This document shows, piece by piece, positions 1 through 8,346 of a stretch of DNA of 64,000 nucleotides. The stretch is from Jatrophihabitans endophyticus (GTDB lineage: Bacteria; Actinomycetota; Actinomycetes; Mycobacteriales; Jatrophihabitantaceae). Numbering within the stretch: position 1 is the stretch's first letter; every line of letters begins with the position of its first letter. The DNA is taken from the NCBI RefSeq assembly GCF_900129455.1, contig NZ_FQVU01000002.1, positions 1-64,000 of the forward strand, in the 5' to 3' direction. The notes below the pieces were generated by a model. The model did not search any database and was not told where the DNA came from. It saw only the letters and a program-made list of their open reading frames with translations. A program made the position numbers and the translations under genes.

Positions 1-126
1 GTCGACAACGTCTCCACCAGCGCCCGCTCCACCAACGAAGCACTCAGCCAAACCCGCACCGCCGTCGACGAACTCGCCCGCATGTCCGCCGACCTCCGCA
101 GCGCCGTCAACCAGTTCCGCTTCTAA
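1..126 (+). CDS. Methyl-accepting chemotaxis protein, C-terminal end (partial)
   Basis: The frame is open from the first base of the window and stops at 124-126, giving the last 41 residues of a protein. They form a helical, Ser/Thr/Ala-rich heptad-like tail ending in SAVNQFRF. The chemoreceptor at 48760-50394 ends the same way (an S-A-x-L-Q-R/S-x-V stretch, then a hydrophobic end without a CheR-binding pentapeptide). Chemoreceptors signal through CheA/CheW as long cytoplasmic coiled coils. The membrane and sensor parts lie outside the window, so the assignment rests on the tail alone. A different coiled-coil protein is possible. Confidence 0.6.
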   Translation, partial: VDNVSTSARSTNEALSQTRTAVDELARMSADLRSAVNQFRF

Positions 127-1136
127 CCGGTCGCGAGCTCGGCGGTGCCCTCGGTGAAGTCGACCGTGGGGCGCCAGCCGAGTTCGCGCACGACGCGCCC
201 CGAGTCGGCGGTGATGTGCCGGACGTCGCCCAGCCGGTAGGCACCGGTGACGACCGGTTGCGGACCACCGAGGGCGGTCGCGAGGGCGGCGGCGAGGTCG
301 CCGACGGTGCGCGGCGTACCGGATCCCACGTTGTAGGCACGCACCCCGTCGGCGTGGCGCTCGGTGGCCGCCGCGACCGCGCGGGCCACGTCGCGCACGT
401 GGACGAAGTCGCGGCGCATCGCGCCGTCCTCGTTCACCGTGGGCGCCTGACCTCGCCGCAGTGCGGACAGGAAGATCGCCGCGACCCCGGCGTACGGGGT
501 GTCGGCCGGCAACCCCGGCCCGTAGACATTGTGGAACCGCAGGGCGGCGACGCTGCCACCGGTAGCCCGCGCCCACGACGAGGCGAGCTGTTCCTGGCCC
601 AGCTTGCTGACCGCGTACGCGTTGCGGGGGTCGGGGGGGGTGTCCTCGCCGACGAGCTCCGGCGCCAGCGGCCGGCCGCAGCGCGGGCACGGCGGCTCGA
701 ACCGGCCGGCCGCGAGCTCGCTCTCGGCGCGCGCTCCCGGCGTCACCGCGCCGTGTTCGGGGCAGCGACCCAGCCCCTCGCCGTAGACGACCATGGAGCT
801 GGCGAGCACGAGCCGGCCGACGCCCTGCCGCGCCATGGCGGCGAGCAGCACGGCGGTGCCGTGCACGTTGGAGTCGGCGTAGTCCGGCAGGTCCTGCACG
901 TCCACGCCCAGACCCACCTTGGCCGCGAGATGCACCACGACCTCGACACCGGTCAGCGCCGCCTCGACGGCGTCGATATTGCGCACATCTGCGCGAACGA
1001 GGCCGGGCAGTTCCGGTGGTGTGCCGCGGTGGACGTCGGGACGGAGCGAGTCGAGGACGACCACGTCGTGACCGGCGAGCGCAGCTCGGACGTGCGTGCC
1101 GATGAAGCCGGCACCGCCGGTGAGCAGCACCTTCAC
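123..1136 (-). CDS. NAD-dependent sugar epimerase with internal zinc-ribbon-like insert
   Basis: Extended short-chain dehydrogenase, 337 residues. The N-terminal Rossmann motif is TGGAGFIG, the catalytic tyrosine-lysine pair lies in the NAYAVSKLGQEQ segment (Y-x3-K), and there is a serine in LASSMVVYG. I use the GTG at 1136 because its codon overlaps the TGA of the upstream MTA phosphorylase (GTGA), giving the fold-start sequence VKVLLTGG; an in-frame ATG 42 bases upstream would add a nonconserved basic leader. Between the Ser and Tyr segments sits an insert of roughly 50 residues with C-x2-H and C-x2-C spacing (CPEH, CPRCG). From memory such an insert occurs in dTDP-L-rhamnose 4-epimerase-type enzymes. 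The exact sugar substrate cannot be read from the sequence. Confidence 0.85.
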   Translation of the reverse strand: MKVLLTGGAGFIGTHVRAALAGHDVVVLDSLRPDVHRGTPPELPGLVRADVRNIDAVEAALTGVEVVVHLAAKVGLGVDVQDLPDYADSNVHGTAVLLAAMARQGVGRLVLASSMVVYGEGLGRCPEHGAVTPGARAESELAAGRFEPPCPRCGRPLAPELVGEDTPPDPRNAYAVSKLGQEQLASSWARATGGSVAALRFHNVYGPGLPADTPYAGVAAIFLSALRRGQAPTVNEDGAMRRDFVHVRDVARAVAAATERHADGVRAYNVGSGTPRTVGDLAAALATALGGPQPVVTGAYRLGDVRHITADSGRVVRELGWRPTVDFTEGTAELATG

Positions 1137-1933
1137 GGCAGGACGTGCGAGGCGGGGTACCCGGACGTGTCGCCGCACGGGCAGTCGTCCTGCTCGTCGG
1201 GCAATCGGCCCAGCGTGTCGACGAGCAGGTCGCGCAGGCGGGGCAGGTTGGCCGCGAACGCCTCGAGCACCTCGGCGTGGGTCACCCCCTCGCCCGCCGC
1301 GACCCCGGCGTCGAGGTCGGTGACGAGCGCGAGCGTGGTGTAGCAGAGGGCCAGCTCACGGGCGAGCCCCGCCTCGGGCATCGCGGTCATCCCGATGATC
1401 GACCAGCCGTGCGACTGGAACTCGAGCGACTCGGCGCGCGAGGAGAAGCGCGGCCCGTTGACCACGACGAGGGTGCCGCCGTCGTGGGCGGTGACGCCGG
1501 CCGCCAGCGCCGCGGCCCGGCCGCGCGGGCAGTAGGGGTCGGCGAAGCCGGCGTGGCCCACGCCGGTGGCGGCGTCGAAGAACGTGTGCGGACGGCCGGC
1601 AGTGCGATCGACGACCTGGTCGGGCACGACGAGCGTCCCGGTCGGCAGCGCGGTGGTCAGCGAGCCGACCGCCGACAGCGAGACCACCTGCCGGACGCCG
1701 AGGGAGCGGAGCGCCCAGAGGTTCGCCCGATAGGGCACGAGATGCGGCGCGAACCGGTGTCCGGTGCCGTGCCGCGGCACGAAGGCGACGGGACGGCCGG
1801 CGAGCGAGCCGACCGTCACCGGGTCGCTCGGCGCCCCGTAGGGCGTCTCGACCACGTGCTCGGCCGGGTCCTCGAGCAGCGAGTAGAAGCCCGAGCCGCC
1901 GATGACCCCGATCGGCGCCGTCTGTGCAGCCAT
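1133..1933 (-). CDS. mtnP: S-methyl-5'-thioadenosine phosphorylase
   Basis: Phosphorolytic cleavage of 5'-methylthioadenosine to adenine and methylthioribose-1-phosphate in the cytosol; 266 residues, normal for the family. Visible PNP/MTAP signatures are the N-terminal IGVIGGSGFY, the phosphate/ribose-binding PRHG segment, NGPRFSSRAES in the middle and the MTAMPEAGLARE loop. ATG start at 1933, with a TAGCGT -10 candidate exactly six bases upstream, so the mRNA may be leaderless. It is the first gene of a two-gene unit with the sugar epimerase (GTGA overlap). It joins the other nucleoside-salvage genes in the window. A relaxed S-methyl-inosine specificity cannot be excluded. Confidence 0.92.
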   Translation of the reverse strand: MAAQTAPIGVIGGSGFYSLLEDPAEHVVETPYGAPSDPVTVGSLAGRPVAFVPRHGTGHRFAPHLVPYRANLWALRSLGVRQVVSLSAVGSLTTALPTGTLVVPDQVVDRTAGRPHTFFDAATGVGHAGFADPYCPRGRAAALAAGVTAHDGGTLVVVNGPRFSSRAESLEFQSHGWSIIGMTAMPEAGLARELALCYTTLALVTDLDAGVAAGEGVTHAEVLEAFAANLPRLRDLLVDTLGRLPDEQDDCPCGDTSGYPASHVLP

Positions 1934-1939
1934 ACGGTC

Positions 1940-1945
1940 ACGCTA
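1940..1945 (-). promoter_or_regulatory. -10 element of mtnP, leaderless type
   Basis: TAGCGT on the minus strand, followed by six bases and then the ATG of mtnP. No Shine-Dalgarno sequence lies between. The spacing places transcription start at or next to the start codon. Confidence 0.45.
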
Positions 1946-1976
1946 GCGGCACCCCGTCAACGCGCCGCTCGCGGAA

Positions 1977-1982
1977 TATCAT
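1977..1982 (+). promoter_or_regulatory. -10 element of the acyl-CoA dehydrogenase gene, leaderless type
   Basis: TATCAT followed by six bases and the ATG at 1989; no ribosome-binding site is present. It lies back-to-back with the mtnP -10 element in a 55-base divergent gap. Confidence 0.45.
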
Positions 1983-1988
1983 CCGCAC

Positions 1989-3143
1989 ATGGACCGCAAG
2001 CACTACGACGACGACCACCACGCGTTCGGCGAGGCCTTCCGAGCGTTCGCCGACAAGTCGGTCGTGCCGAATTTCGCCGACTACGAGCGCGCCGGCATCA
2101 CGCCGCACGAGATCTTCGCCGAGGCCGGTCGCAGCGGGTTCCTCGGAATGGCGGTGCCGGAGGAGTACGGCGGCGGCGGGAGTGCGGACTTCCGGTTCAA
2201 CCAGATCCTGGGCGAGGAGGTCGCCGACGCCGGGATCACCGGCTCCGGGCTCGGCCTCACGCTGCACAACGACATCTGCCTGCCCTACTTCCTCTCCTAC
2301 GCCGACGAGGAGCAGAAGCGGCGCTGGCTGCCGGGCATCGCGTCCGGCGAGCTCGTCACCGCGATCGCCATGACCGAGCCCGGCGCCGGGTCCGATCTCG
2401 CCGGCATGCGCACCCGCGCCGAGCGGGACGGTGACGACTACGTGGTCAACGGGGCCAAGACGTTCATCACCAACGGCATCAACGCCGACCTCGTCATCAC
2501 CGCGGTGCAGACCGGCGGCGAGGCGGACGACCGCCGCGGCGGCATGTCCCTGCTCGTCCTCGAACGGGGCATGGTCGGGTTCGAGCGCGGCCGCAACCTG
2601 GAGAAGCTCGGTCTGCACTCGCAGGACACCGCCGAGCTGTCGTTCACCGACGTGCGGGTGCCGGCGGCCAACCGGCTCGGCGAGGACGGCGGCGGCTTCG
2701 GCTACCTCGCGGCGAAGCTGCCGCAGGAGCGCGTCTCCATCGCGATCGCCGCCATCGCCGAGGCCACCGCCGCGTTCCGCGAGACGCTGCGGTACGTCCA
2801 GGACCGCACCGCGTTCACCAAGCCGGTCGCGTCCTTCCAGAACACGAAGTTCGCGCTCGCCGACATGGCGACCGACATCGACGTCGCACAGGCCTACGTC
2901 GACCGGTGCGTCGACCGGCTCAACGCCGGCGAGCTGTCGGCCGCGGACGCCTCGAAGGCCAAGTACCACTGCAGCGAGCTGCAGGGCCGGGTCGTGGATC
3001 GCTGCCTGCAGCTGCACGGCGGCTACGGCTACATGACCGAGTACCCGATCGCGCGCCGTTACGCCGACGCCCGCATCACCCGCATCTACGGCGGGACGAG
3101 CGAGATCATGAAGTCGGTCATCTCCAAGTCGCTCGGGATCTGA
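1989..3143 (+). CDS. Acyl-CoA dehydrogenase, long-chain (LCAD) type
   Basis: FAD-dependent alpha,beta-dehydrogenation of an acyl-CoA, the first step of beta-oxidation or branched acyl-CoA catabolism; 384 residues, full length. Family signatures seen: AMTEPGAGSDLAG and the FITNG turn in the middle domain, and HGGYGYMTEYPIARRYADARITRIYGGTSE at the C-terminus (given here as its key parts GGYGYMTEY and RIYGGTSE). The C-terminal motif is YGGT, not YEGT, so the catalytic base must lie elsewhere. As in LCAD, a glutamate is available in the helix containing FRETLRYVQDR. ATG start at 1989 with a -10 box six bases upstream. The next gene, maf, begins three bases after the stop, so the two are probably cotranscribed. 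Substrate chain length is not determined. Confidence 0.9.
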   Translation: MDRKHYDDDHHAFGEAFRAFADKSVVPNFADYERAGITPHEIFAEAGRSGFLGMAVPEEYGGGGSADFRFNQILGEEVADAGITGSGLGLTLHNDICLPYFLSYADEEQKRRWLPGIASGELVTAIAMTEPGAGSDLAGMRTRAERDGDDYVVNGAKTFITNGINADLVITAVQTGGEADDRRGGMSLLVLERGMVGFERGRNLEKLGLHSQDTAELSFTDVRVPAANRLGEDGGGFGYLAAKLPQERVSIAIAAIAEATAAFRETLRYVQDRTAFTKPVASFQNTKFALADMATDIDVAQAYVDRCVDRLNAGELSAADASKAKYHCSELQGRVVDRCLQLHGGYGYMTEYPIARRYADARITRIYGGTSEIMKSVISKSLGI

Positions 3144-3146
3144 GGC

Positions 3147-3746
3147 ATGCGCTTCGTGCTCGCGTCGGCCTCACCGGCGCGGCTCGCGACGCTGCGCGCC
3201 GCCGGCGTCGAACCCGAGGTGATCGTCAGCGGCGTCGACGAGGAGGCCGTCACCGCCGACACCCCGGCGGGGCTGGTCGCGGCCCTGGCCACGGCCAAGG
3301 CCGTCGCGGTGGCGGCGGAGCTCCCCGCGGACGTGGTGGTGCTCGGCTGTGACTCGATGCTCGAGTTCGACGGCGCCGTGCTCGGCAAGCCGCTCGCCGC
3401 GGACGTCGCGATCGAGCGCTGGCGTGCGATGCGGGGGCGGTCCGGCGTGCTGCACACCGGTCACCACCTGCTCGTCACCGGTGACGGGCGCAGCACCTCG
3501 CGTGCCGCCTCGACCGTCGTCCGCTTCGCCGACGCCGACGACGCCGAGATCGACGCGTACGTGGGAACCGGAGAGCCACTGGCCGTCGCCGGCGCCTTCA
3601 CCCTGGACGGTCTGGGTGGCTGGTTCGTCGACGGGGTGGACGGCGACCCGCACAACGTCGTCGGCGTCTCGCTGCCGGCCCTGCGCTCGATGACCCGCGA
3701 GCTCGGCCTCGGCCTGGCCGACCTGGGCTGGCCCGCTCCCCGCTGA
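3147..3746 (+). CDS. maf: Maf-family nucleotide pyrophosphatase
   Basis: Maf/Ham1-like house-cleaning nucleoside triphosphate pyrophosphatase, hydrolysing noncanonical or dTTP/UTP-type nucleotides to the monophosphate; 199 residues. It starts with the family signature [14 protein letters not shown] (usual S-P-R-R is S-P-A-R here). It continues with the central [11 protein letters not shown] and GKP segments and the later [18 protein letters not shown] block, all in order. The gene follows the acyl-CoA dehydrogenase by three bases and ends convergently with the cyclase gene. From memory, maf lies near acyl-CoA carboxylase genes in other actinomycetes, which fits the accD-accE cluster just downstream. 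Confidence 0.88.
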   Translation: MRFVLASASPARLATLRAAGVEPEVIVSGVDEEAVTADTPAGLVAALATAKAVAVAAELPADVVVLGCDSMLEFDGAVLGKPLAADVAIERWRAMRGRSGVLHTGHHLLVTGDGRSTSRAASTVVRFADADDAEIDAYVGTGEPLAVAGAFTLDGLGGWFVDGVDGDPHNVVGVSLPALRSMTRELGLGLADLGWPAPR

Positions 3747-3794
3747 CCCGCCCCCCGCTGACCCCCGCGCTGACCCGCTCCGCGCCGGCCCGTC

Positions 3795-5435
3795 TCAGCC
3801 GCGCCGGGCCCCGGGCAGGTGCGGGGGCCGCGGCGGGAGCTCGCTGACCGCCTTGGCGACGTCGCCGAGCCGCCGGACGAGCGACGGGGTCGCGGGCCGC
3901 GGGCCGTCCGTGCAGCGATAGGTCTCGACGGGCGCGTCGTGACCGCGCAGCCGCATCGCGCGGCCCTTCGTCCAGTGCCCACGTTCGTCGGGGTCGGCCG
4001 CCTCGACCGTCGTGGCGCTCGCCAGTATGCGTCCGTCGGTCCGTTTGGCGAGGTCGGTGAGGCGGGACGCCTCGTTCACGGCGTCGCCGACGACGGTGTA
4101 CTCGAGCCTGCTCGCCGCCCCGATCTGGCCGGCGACCACCGGTCCCGACGCCACGCCGATCCCGATCTCCAGCTCGCCCATCAGGGCCACGCGGTCACGG
4201 ATGCCACGGGCGGTGCGCAGCGCGGCGGCGGCCGGCTCGTCGACCTCGGCGGGCGCGCCGAAGACGCACAGCGCTGCGTCGCCCTCGAACTTGTTCAGTA
4301 GTCCGCCGTTGCCCTCGACCTCGTCCACGACCACCTCGAAGAAGCGGTTGAGCATCGCGACGAAGTCCGCCGGCGCCGTCGTGCGGGTGAGCGCCGTCGA
4401 CCCGGTGATGTCGACGAACAGCGCGACGACCTCGCGCCCCTCGCCGCTGAGCGTCACGCCGCTGCTGATCGCCTCGGCCGCCACCGCCGGCCCGACGTGC
4501 CGGCCGAACAGATCGGTGACCCGGTCGCGCTCGCGCAACCCGGCCACCATCTCGTTGAAGCCGTTCTGCAGCAGCCCGATCTCGCCGGCGTCCTCGATGG
4601 GGAGGTCGAGGTCGAGCCGGCCGTCACCCACGCGGCGCAGGGCGTCGACGACCGATCGCAGCGGGGCGCCGATCGCGCGCGCGATCAGCCCGGTCGACAC
4701 GACGCCGACGAGGATCGCGATCGCCACGACCACGAGGCTGACGCCGACCTTGTTGCGCTGGCCGGGCGGCGCGGTCAGCACGAGCGCGACCCCGACCAGG
4801 GGCAGCCCGCTGGTCAGCACCCAGTTGATGAGCAGCTGCCAGCGCACGCCGAGCAGCGGGGCGGTACGCGGCGGGCTCGCGGCCAGCGCGAGCCGTCGCA
4901 CCGGCTGGTTGAAGCGCCCGAGCACGAGGTACATGAGGCCGGCGGACACGAAGCCGGCGACCACCAGGCCGCCGGCGAGGCCCGCCGCGCGCTGCGTTCC
5001 CGTCCCGACGACGCCGGCGACGGTCGCCATGACCACCGCGCCGATCGTCCACAGCCCGGCCGTGATGACGGCGAGGTCGAGCGGCATCCGCAGCGCCCGA
5101 CGCGCGTCGTCGGCACCCGGCGCCTCACCGCGCAGCAGCCACCGCAGCGTCCTGCGCTGCACCAGCGTGGCGAGCGTGACGCCGCACACCACGCTGGCCG
5201 CGGTGAGCACGATCGTGGTCGTGAACAGCACGCGCAGCTGGTCGTCGGGCACCGACGTGTTCATCGCGGTGACGAGCAGCGCGACGACGACCACGCCGAT
5301 CACGTTGAGGCCGATGCCGAGCAGCGCGATGCCGCCCGCGGTGCGCACCACGAGCGGGACGTTGGCCGCGACGTGCGCGACGTCGATCGGTCGGCCGGCG
5401 GCGCCGTCGGGCGGACCGTCGGCTGGCGTCGTCAC
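3795..5435 (-). CDS. Membrane-bound class III adenylate/guanylate cyclase with HAMP domain
   Basis: Makes a cyclic nucleotide, probably cAMP. About 546 residues: roughly six hydrophobic segments in the first 250 residues, a HAMP linker (about 253-305) and a C-terminal class III catalytic domain (about 325-500). Catalytic features visible: metal-binding Asp in FVDITGST (near residue 342), the second metal Asp and substrate-selecting Lys in LNKFEGDA, Asp for adenine recognition in EYTVVGDAVNEASRL, and the transition-state Asn and Arg in NEASR. The layout resembles the mycobacterial Rv1318c-Rv1320c group. The GTG start overlaps the TGA of accE (GTGA), making it the fourth gene of the fadE-accD-accE unit. 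I infer a regulatory link between acyl-CoA catabolism and cAMP. Confidence 0.9.
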   Translation of the reverse strand: MTTPADGPPDGAAGRPIDVAHVAANVPLVVRTAGGIALLGIGLNVIGVVVVALLVTAMNTSVPDDQLRVLFTTTIVLTAASVVCGVTLATLVQRRTLRWLLRGEAPGADDARRALRMPLDLAVITAGLWTIGAVVMATVAGVVGTGTQRAAGLAGGLVVAGFVSAGLMYLVLGRFNQPVRRLALAASPPRTAPLLGVRWQLLINWVLTSGLPLVGVALVLTAPPGQRNKVGVSLVVVAIAILVGVVSTGLIARAIGAPLRSVVDALRRVGDGRLDLDLPIEDAGEIGLLQNGFNEMVAGLRERDRVTDLFGRHVGPAVAAEAISSGVTLSGEGREVVALFVDITGSTALTRTTAPADFVAMLNRFFEVVVDEVEGNGGLLNKFEGDAALCVFGAPAEVDEPAAAALRTARGIRDRVALMGELEIGIGVASGPVVAGQIGAASRLEYTVVGDAVNEASRLTDLAKRTDGRILASATTVEAADPDERGHWTKGRAMRLRGHDAPVETYRCTDGPRPATPSLVRRLGDVAKAVSELPPRPPHLPGARRG

Positions 5436-5626
5436 CGCTCGATTCTGCACCACGGCCGCGGGCCGGGACCGTCCTCGCGCAGCGCCGCCAGCCGCGTGCG
5501 GCGCCAGCGCAGGTACGGATCGTCCGGCCGGGACGGCCCCTCGCCGCGTGCCCGGACGACGGCGACGACCGCGGCGAGCTCCTCGGCCGTCGCCGCACCG
5601 CGCACGCGCACGCCGTCGGCCGTCAT
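5432..5626 (-). CDS. accE: Acyl-CoA carboxylase epsilon subunit
   Basis: A 64-residue protein that is easily missed. Its ATG at 5626 overlaps the TGA of accD (ATGA), and its own stop overlaps the GTG of the cyclase gene. The N-terminal half reads VRVRGAATAEELAAVVAVV, the characteristic helix of small epsilon subunits. The basic, Trp-containing tail (YLRWRRTRLAALR, then PRPWCR) also fits. In actinomycetes epsilon subunits bind the beta carboxyltransferase and raise holoenzyme activity. Length and position directly after accD support the call; sequence conservation in this family is low, so the call leans on context. Confidence 0.75.
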   Translation of the reverse strand: MTADGVRVRGAATAEELAAVVAVVRARGEGPSRPDDPYLRWRRTRLAALREDGPGPRPWCRIER

Positions 5627-7149
5627 ACCGGCGGCACCCCGTGCCGCTTGGCCGCGATGTCGCGGGACTTGCCGACCAGCACGCGGTAGCGGGCGACGAG
5701 CTCCCGGCGCAGCTCGCCGGGCTCGACGATGCCGTCGATGACGAGATCGGCGGCGAGGCGCAGGATGTCGACGTCCGCCTCGTACTCGGCACGCTTGACC
5801 GCGACGAACTCCGCCCGCGCGTCGTCGTCGGCGAGGGCGGCGATCTTGTTGGCGTAGACGGCGTTGATCGCCGCCTGCGGCCCCATGATGGCGATCTTCG
5901 CCGTCGGCAGGGCGAGGCAGACGTCGGGCGAGAAGCCGGGGCCGGCCATGGCGTAGAGCCCGGCGCCGTAGGCCTTGCGCACGATGACCGACACCTGCGG
6001 CACCGTCGCCTCCGACACCGCGGTGATCATCTTGGCGCCGTGGCGGATGATGCCCTGACGCTCCACGTCGCTGCCGATCATGAAACCCGGGACGTCGGCG
6101 AGGTAGAGCAGCGGCACGTTGAACGCGTCGCACAGCCAGATGAAGCGCGCGCACTTGTCGGCGGAGTCGACGAACAGCACGCCGCCGCGCACGGCGGAGT
6201 TGTTGGCGACGATGCCGACGGGACGGCCGTCGACGCGCGCGAGTCCGACGACGACCTCGGCGGCGAAGAGCGGCTTGACCTCGAAGAAGGAGTCGGCGTC
6301 GACGAGGCCGTCCACCACGTCGTGGATGTCGAAGGGCACCGACTCGGCGGCCGGCACGGCGTCGGCCGCCAGCTCGACCGCCGGCGCCTCGGGCTCCACC
6401 TCGGGTGCGGGCTCGCGCCAGCACGTCGGCAGGTAGGAGAAGAACAGCCGCGCCTGCTCGATGGCGTCGGCGTCGTCGCTCGCGAGGTTGTCGCCGCAGC
6501 CCGAGACCGACGCGTGCATGCGCGCGCCGCCCATCTCCTCGAGCGTCACCTTCTCGCCGACCACCATCTCGGCCATGCGCGGCGAGCCGAGGTACATCGA
6601 CGCGTTGCCCTCGACCATCACGACGAAGTCGCAGAAGGCCGGGATGTACGCACCGCCGGCGGCGGACGGGCCGAACAGGCAGCACAGCTGCGGCACCTTG
6701 CCCGACAGCGCCACCTGGTTGTGGAAGATGCGACCGGCGCCGCGCCGGCCGGGGAACATCTGCACCTGGTCGGTGATGCGGCCGCCGCCGGAGTCGATGA
6801 GCCAGAAGATCGGCAGCTCCTCGACCAGCGCGCGCTCGGTGATCCGCACGATCTTCTCGACGGTGCGCGCGCCCCACGAGCCGGCCTTGACGCTCGGGTC
6901 GTTGGCGACGACGAGCGCGGGGCGACCGTCGACCATCACCTGCCCGGTGACGACGGCGTCGGCGGGCAGGTCACCGGCGAGGGCATTGGCCAGCTGGCCG
7001 TCCTCGACGAAGCTCCCCTCGTCGCACAGCAGGGCGATGCGGTCGCGGACGTAGAGCTTGCCCTGCTCGGCCAGCTTGTCCGCCGCCTTCGGCGTGGGGC
7101 GCAGCGTGGCCTCGCGGGCGGCGGCGATGCCCTCCGGGGTGGTGGTCAT
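5623..7149 (-). CDS. accD: Acyl-CoA carboxylase beta (carboxyltransferase) subunit
   Basis: Biotin-dependent carboxyltransferase that moves CO2 from carboxybiotin to an acyl-CoA; 508 residues. Both crotonase-like halves are present: first half with the GGGRITDQ and GPSAAGGAY oxyanion-loop segments, second half with IVANNSAVRGGVLFVDSA (key parts ANNSA, GGVLF) and RKAYGAGLYAM. Its ATG overlaps the last base of the upstream acyl-CoA dehydrogenase stop (TGATG), and its stop overlaps accE. The biotin carboxylase partner is probably the protein at 9178-10941. It does not look like a methylcrotonyl-CoA carboxylase, and it differs from AccD5 in the loop regions I can recall. The substrate (acetyl-, propionyl- or another acyl-CoA) is unresolved. 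Confidence 0.9.
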   Translation of the reverse strand: MTTTPEGIAAAREATLRPTPKAADKLAEQGKLYVRDRIALLCDEGSFVEDGQLANALAGDLPADAVVTGQVMVDGRPALVVANDPSVKAGSWGARTVEKIVRITERALVEELPIFWLIDSGGGRITDQVQMFPGRRGAGRIFHNQVALSGKVPQLCCLFGPSAAGGAYIPAFCDFVVMVEGNASMYLGSPRMAEMVVGEKVTLEEMGGARMHASVSGCGDNLASDDADAIEQARLFFSYLPTCWREPAPEVEPEAPAVELAADAVPAAESVPFDIHDVVDGLVDADSFFEVKPLFAAEVVVGLARVDGRPVGIVANNSAVRGGVLFVDSADKCARFIWLCDAFNVPLLYLADVPGFMIGSDVERQGIIRHGAKMITAVSEATVPQVSVIVRKAYGAGLYAMAGPGFSPDVCLALPTAKIAIMGPQAAINAVYANKIAALADDDARAEFVAVKRAEYEADVDILRLAADLVIDGIVEPGELRRELVARYRVLVGKSRDIAAKRHGVPPV

Positions 7150-8300
7150 CAGCTGACCGGCAGCCCGAGGCCGCGGGCGATGAGCATGCGCTGCACCTCG
7201 GAGGTCCCCTCGCCGATCTCGAGGATCTTGGCGTCGCGGTAGAAGCGGGCGACCGGGAACTCCTCCATGAAGCCGTTGCCGCCGAAGACCTGCGTCGCCA
7301 CGCGGGTCGCGGCGACGGCGGCCTCGGTGGAGTACAGCTTGGCGATCGCGGCCGCCTGCTTGAGCTGCGCCGCGGGCCGGCCCGCGTCCTTGAGCCACGC
7401 CGCCTTGTAGGTGAGCAGGCGCGCGGCCTCGACCGACACGGCCAGATCGCTGAGCGAGAACGCGACGGCCTGGCGGGAGCCGATGGGCGCGCCGAACGTG
7501 CGTCGTTCGGCCGCGTAGCGCAGCGAGTGGTCGAGGCAGGCCTGGGCGAGTCCCACGGCGAGCGCGGCGATGGCGATGCGGCCGTCGTCGAGTACGGCGA
7601 GGAACTGCCGGAAGCCGTCCCCGCGCCGGCCGAGCAGGTGGGCCTCGGGGACGCGACAGCCGTCGAAGGTGAGGCCGTGGGTGTCGGAGATGTGCCAGCC
7701 GAGCTTGTCGTACGCGGGCTCCACGGTGAACCCGGGCGTGCCCGCCGGGACGATGAGCGAGCTGATCTCGTCCTCGCCCGTCCGCGCGGTCACGGTGACG
7801 AGCGAGGTGATGTCGGTGCCGGAGTTCGTGATGAACGCCTTCGCGCCGTCGATGGTCCACTCGCCGTCGGCGAGGACGGCCCGGGTGCGGGTGGCACCGG
7901 CGTCCGATCCCGCTTCGGGCTCGGTGAGCCCGAAGCCGGCGAGCGCCCGGCCCGCGACCAGGTCGGGCAGCCACCGCTCCTTCTGCTCGGTGGTGCCGTA
8001 GGTGAGGATCGGGTTGATGCCGAGGCCGACCCCGGCCTCGAGGGTGATGCCGATCGACTGGTCGACGCGGCCGAGCTCCTCGATCGCGACGCACAGCGAG
8101 GTGAAGTCGCCGCCGCTGCCGCCGTACTCCTCGGGCACCACCAGGCCGAACAGGCCGAGCTCGCCCATCCCCCGCACGACCTCCAACGGCAGGTGGTGCG
8201 CGCGGTCCCACGCGGCGACGTGCGGCGCGACCTCGCGCTCGGCGAAGTCGCGGACGACCTTGCGGAACGTCTCGTGGTCCTCGCTCAGTTCGAACGTCAT
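7149..8300 (-). CDS. Acyl-CoA dehydrogenase (short/medium-chain type)
   Basis: FAD acyl-CoA dehydrogenase of 383 residues, first gene of a four-gene overlapping unit with accD, accE and the cyclase. Seen: FGLTEPEAGSDAG, FITNSGTD, the QVFGGNGFMEEFPVARFYRD block (key part GGNGFMEEF) and LEIGEGTSEVQ, where the Glu of the GEGT motif is the expected catalytic base. I chose the ATG at 8300 because AAGGGAG lies a few bases upstream; the longer open frame would run through the divergent promoter. An 18-bp dyad just upstream is the likely target of the divergent MerR regulator. The regulator-dehydrogenase-carboxylase set resembles branched-chain acyl-CoA (leucine/isovalerate-type) modules, but the substrate is inferred. 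Confidence 0.9.
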   Translation of the reverse strand: MTFELSEDHETFRKVVRDFAEREVAPHVAAWDRAHHLPLEVVRGMGELGLFGLVVPEEYGGSGGDFTSLCVAIEELGRVDQSIGITLEAGVGLGINPILTYGTTEQKERWLPDLVAGRALAGFGLTEPEAGSDAGATRTRAVLADGEWTIDGAKAFITNSGTDITSLVTVTARTGEDEISSLIVPAGTPGFTVEPAYDKLGWHISDTHGLTFDGCRVPEAHLLGRRGDGFRQFLAVLDDGRIAIAALAVGLAQACLDHSLRYAAERRTFGAPIGSRQAVAFSLSDLAVSVEAARLLTYKAAWLKDAGRPAAQLKQAAAIAKLYSTEAAVAATRVATQVFGGNGFMEEFPVARFYRDAKILEIGEGTSEVQRMLIARGLGLPVS

Positions 8301-8312
8301 GCGCGCTCCCTT

Positions 8313-8330
8313 GACGTTTACGTAAAGGTC
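8313..8330. promoter_or_regulatory. MerR-type operator between fadE and its divergent regulator
   Basis: GACGTTTACGTAAAGGTC is an 18-bp dyad: TTTACGTAAA is a perfect 10-bp palindrome, extended by matching GAC/GTC after one mismatch on each side. It directly follows a TTGACG hexamer (8311-8316) on the plus strand, the place where MerR proteins bind inside an over-long promoter spacer. It lies 12 bases upstream of the fadE start and 16 upstream of the merR start. From memory LiuR-type sites in proteobacteria also contain ACGTTTACGTAAA; that similarity is unverified. Confidence 0.55.
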
Positions 8331-8346
8331 CGGCAACCATAGCCGG

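Noticed and set aside
3747-3794. Three CGCTGACCC repeats between maf and the cyclase gene
   Set aside because: Short, imperfect and G+C-rich; explained by simple sequence drift after a stop codon. No further copies seen.
4012-7242. Open frame of about 1076 codons on the plus strand opposite the cyclase and carboxylase genes
   Set aside because: Shadow of the overlapping minus-strand genes: Ser/Thr/Arg and His/Asp-rich, with no ribosome-binding site or motif.
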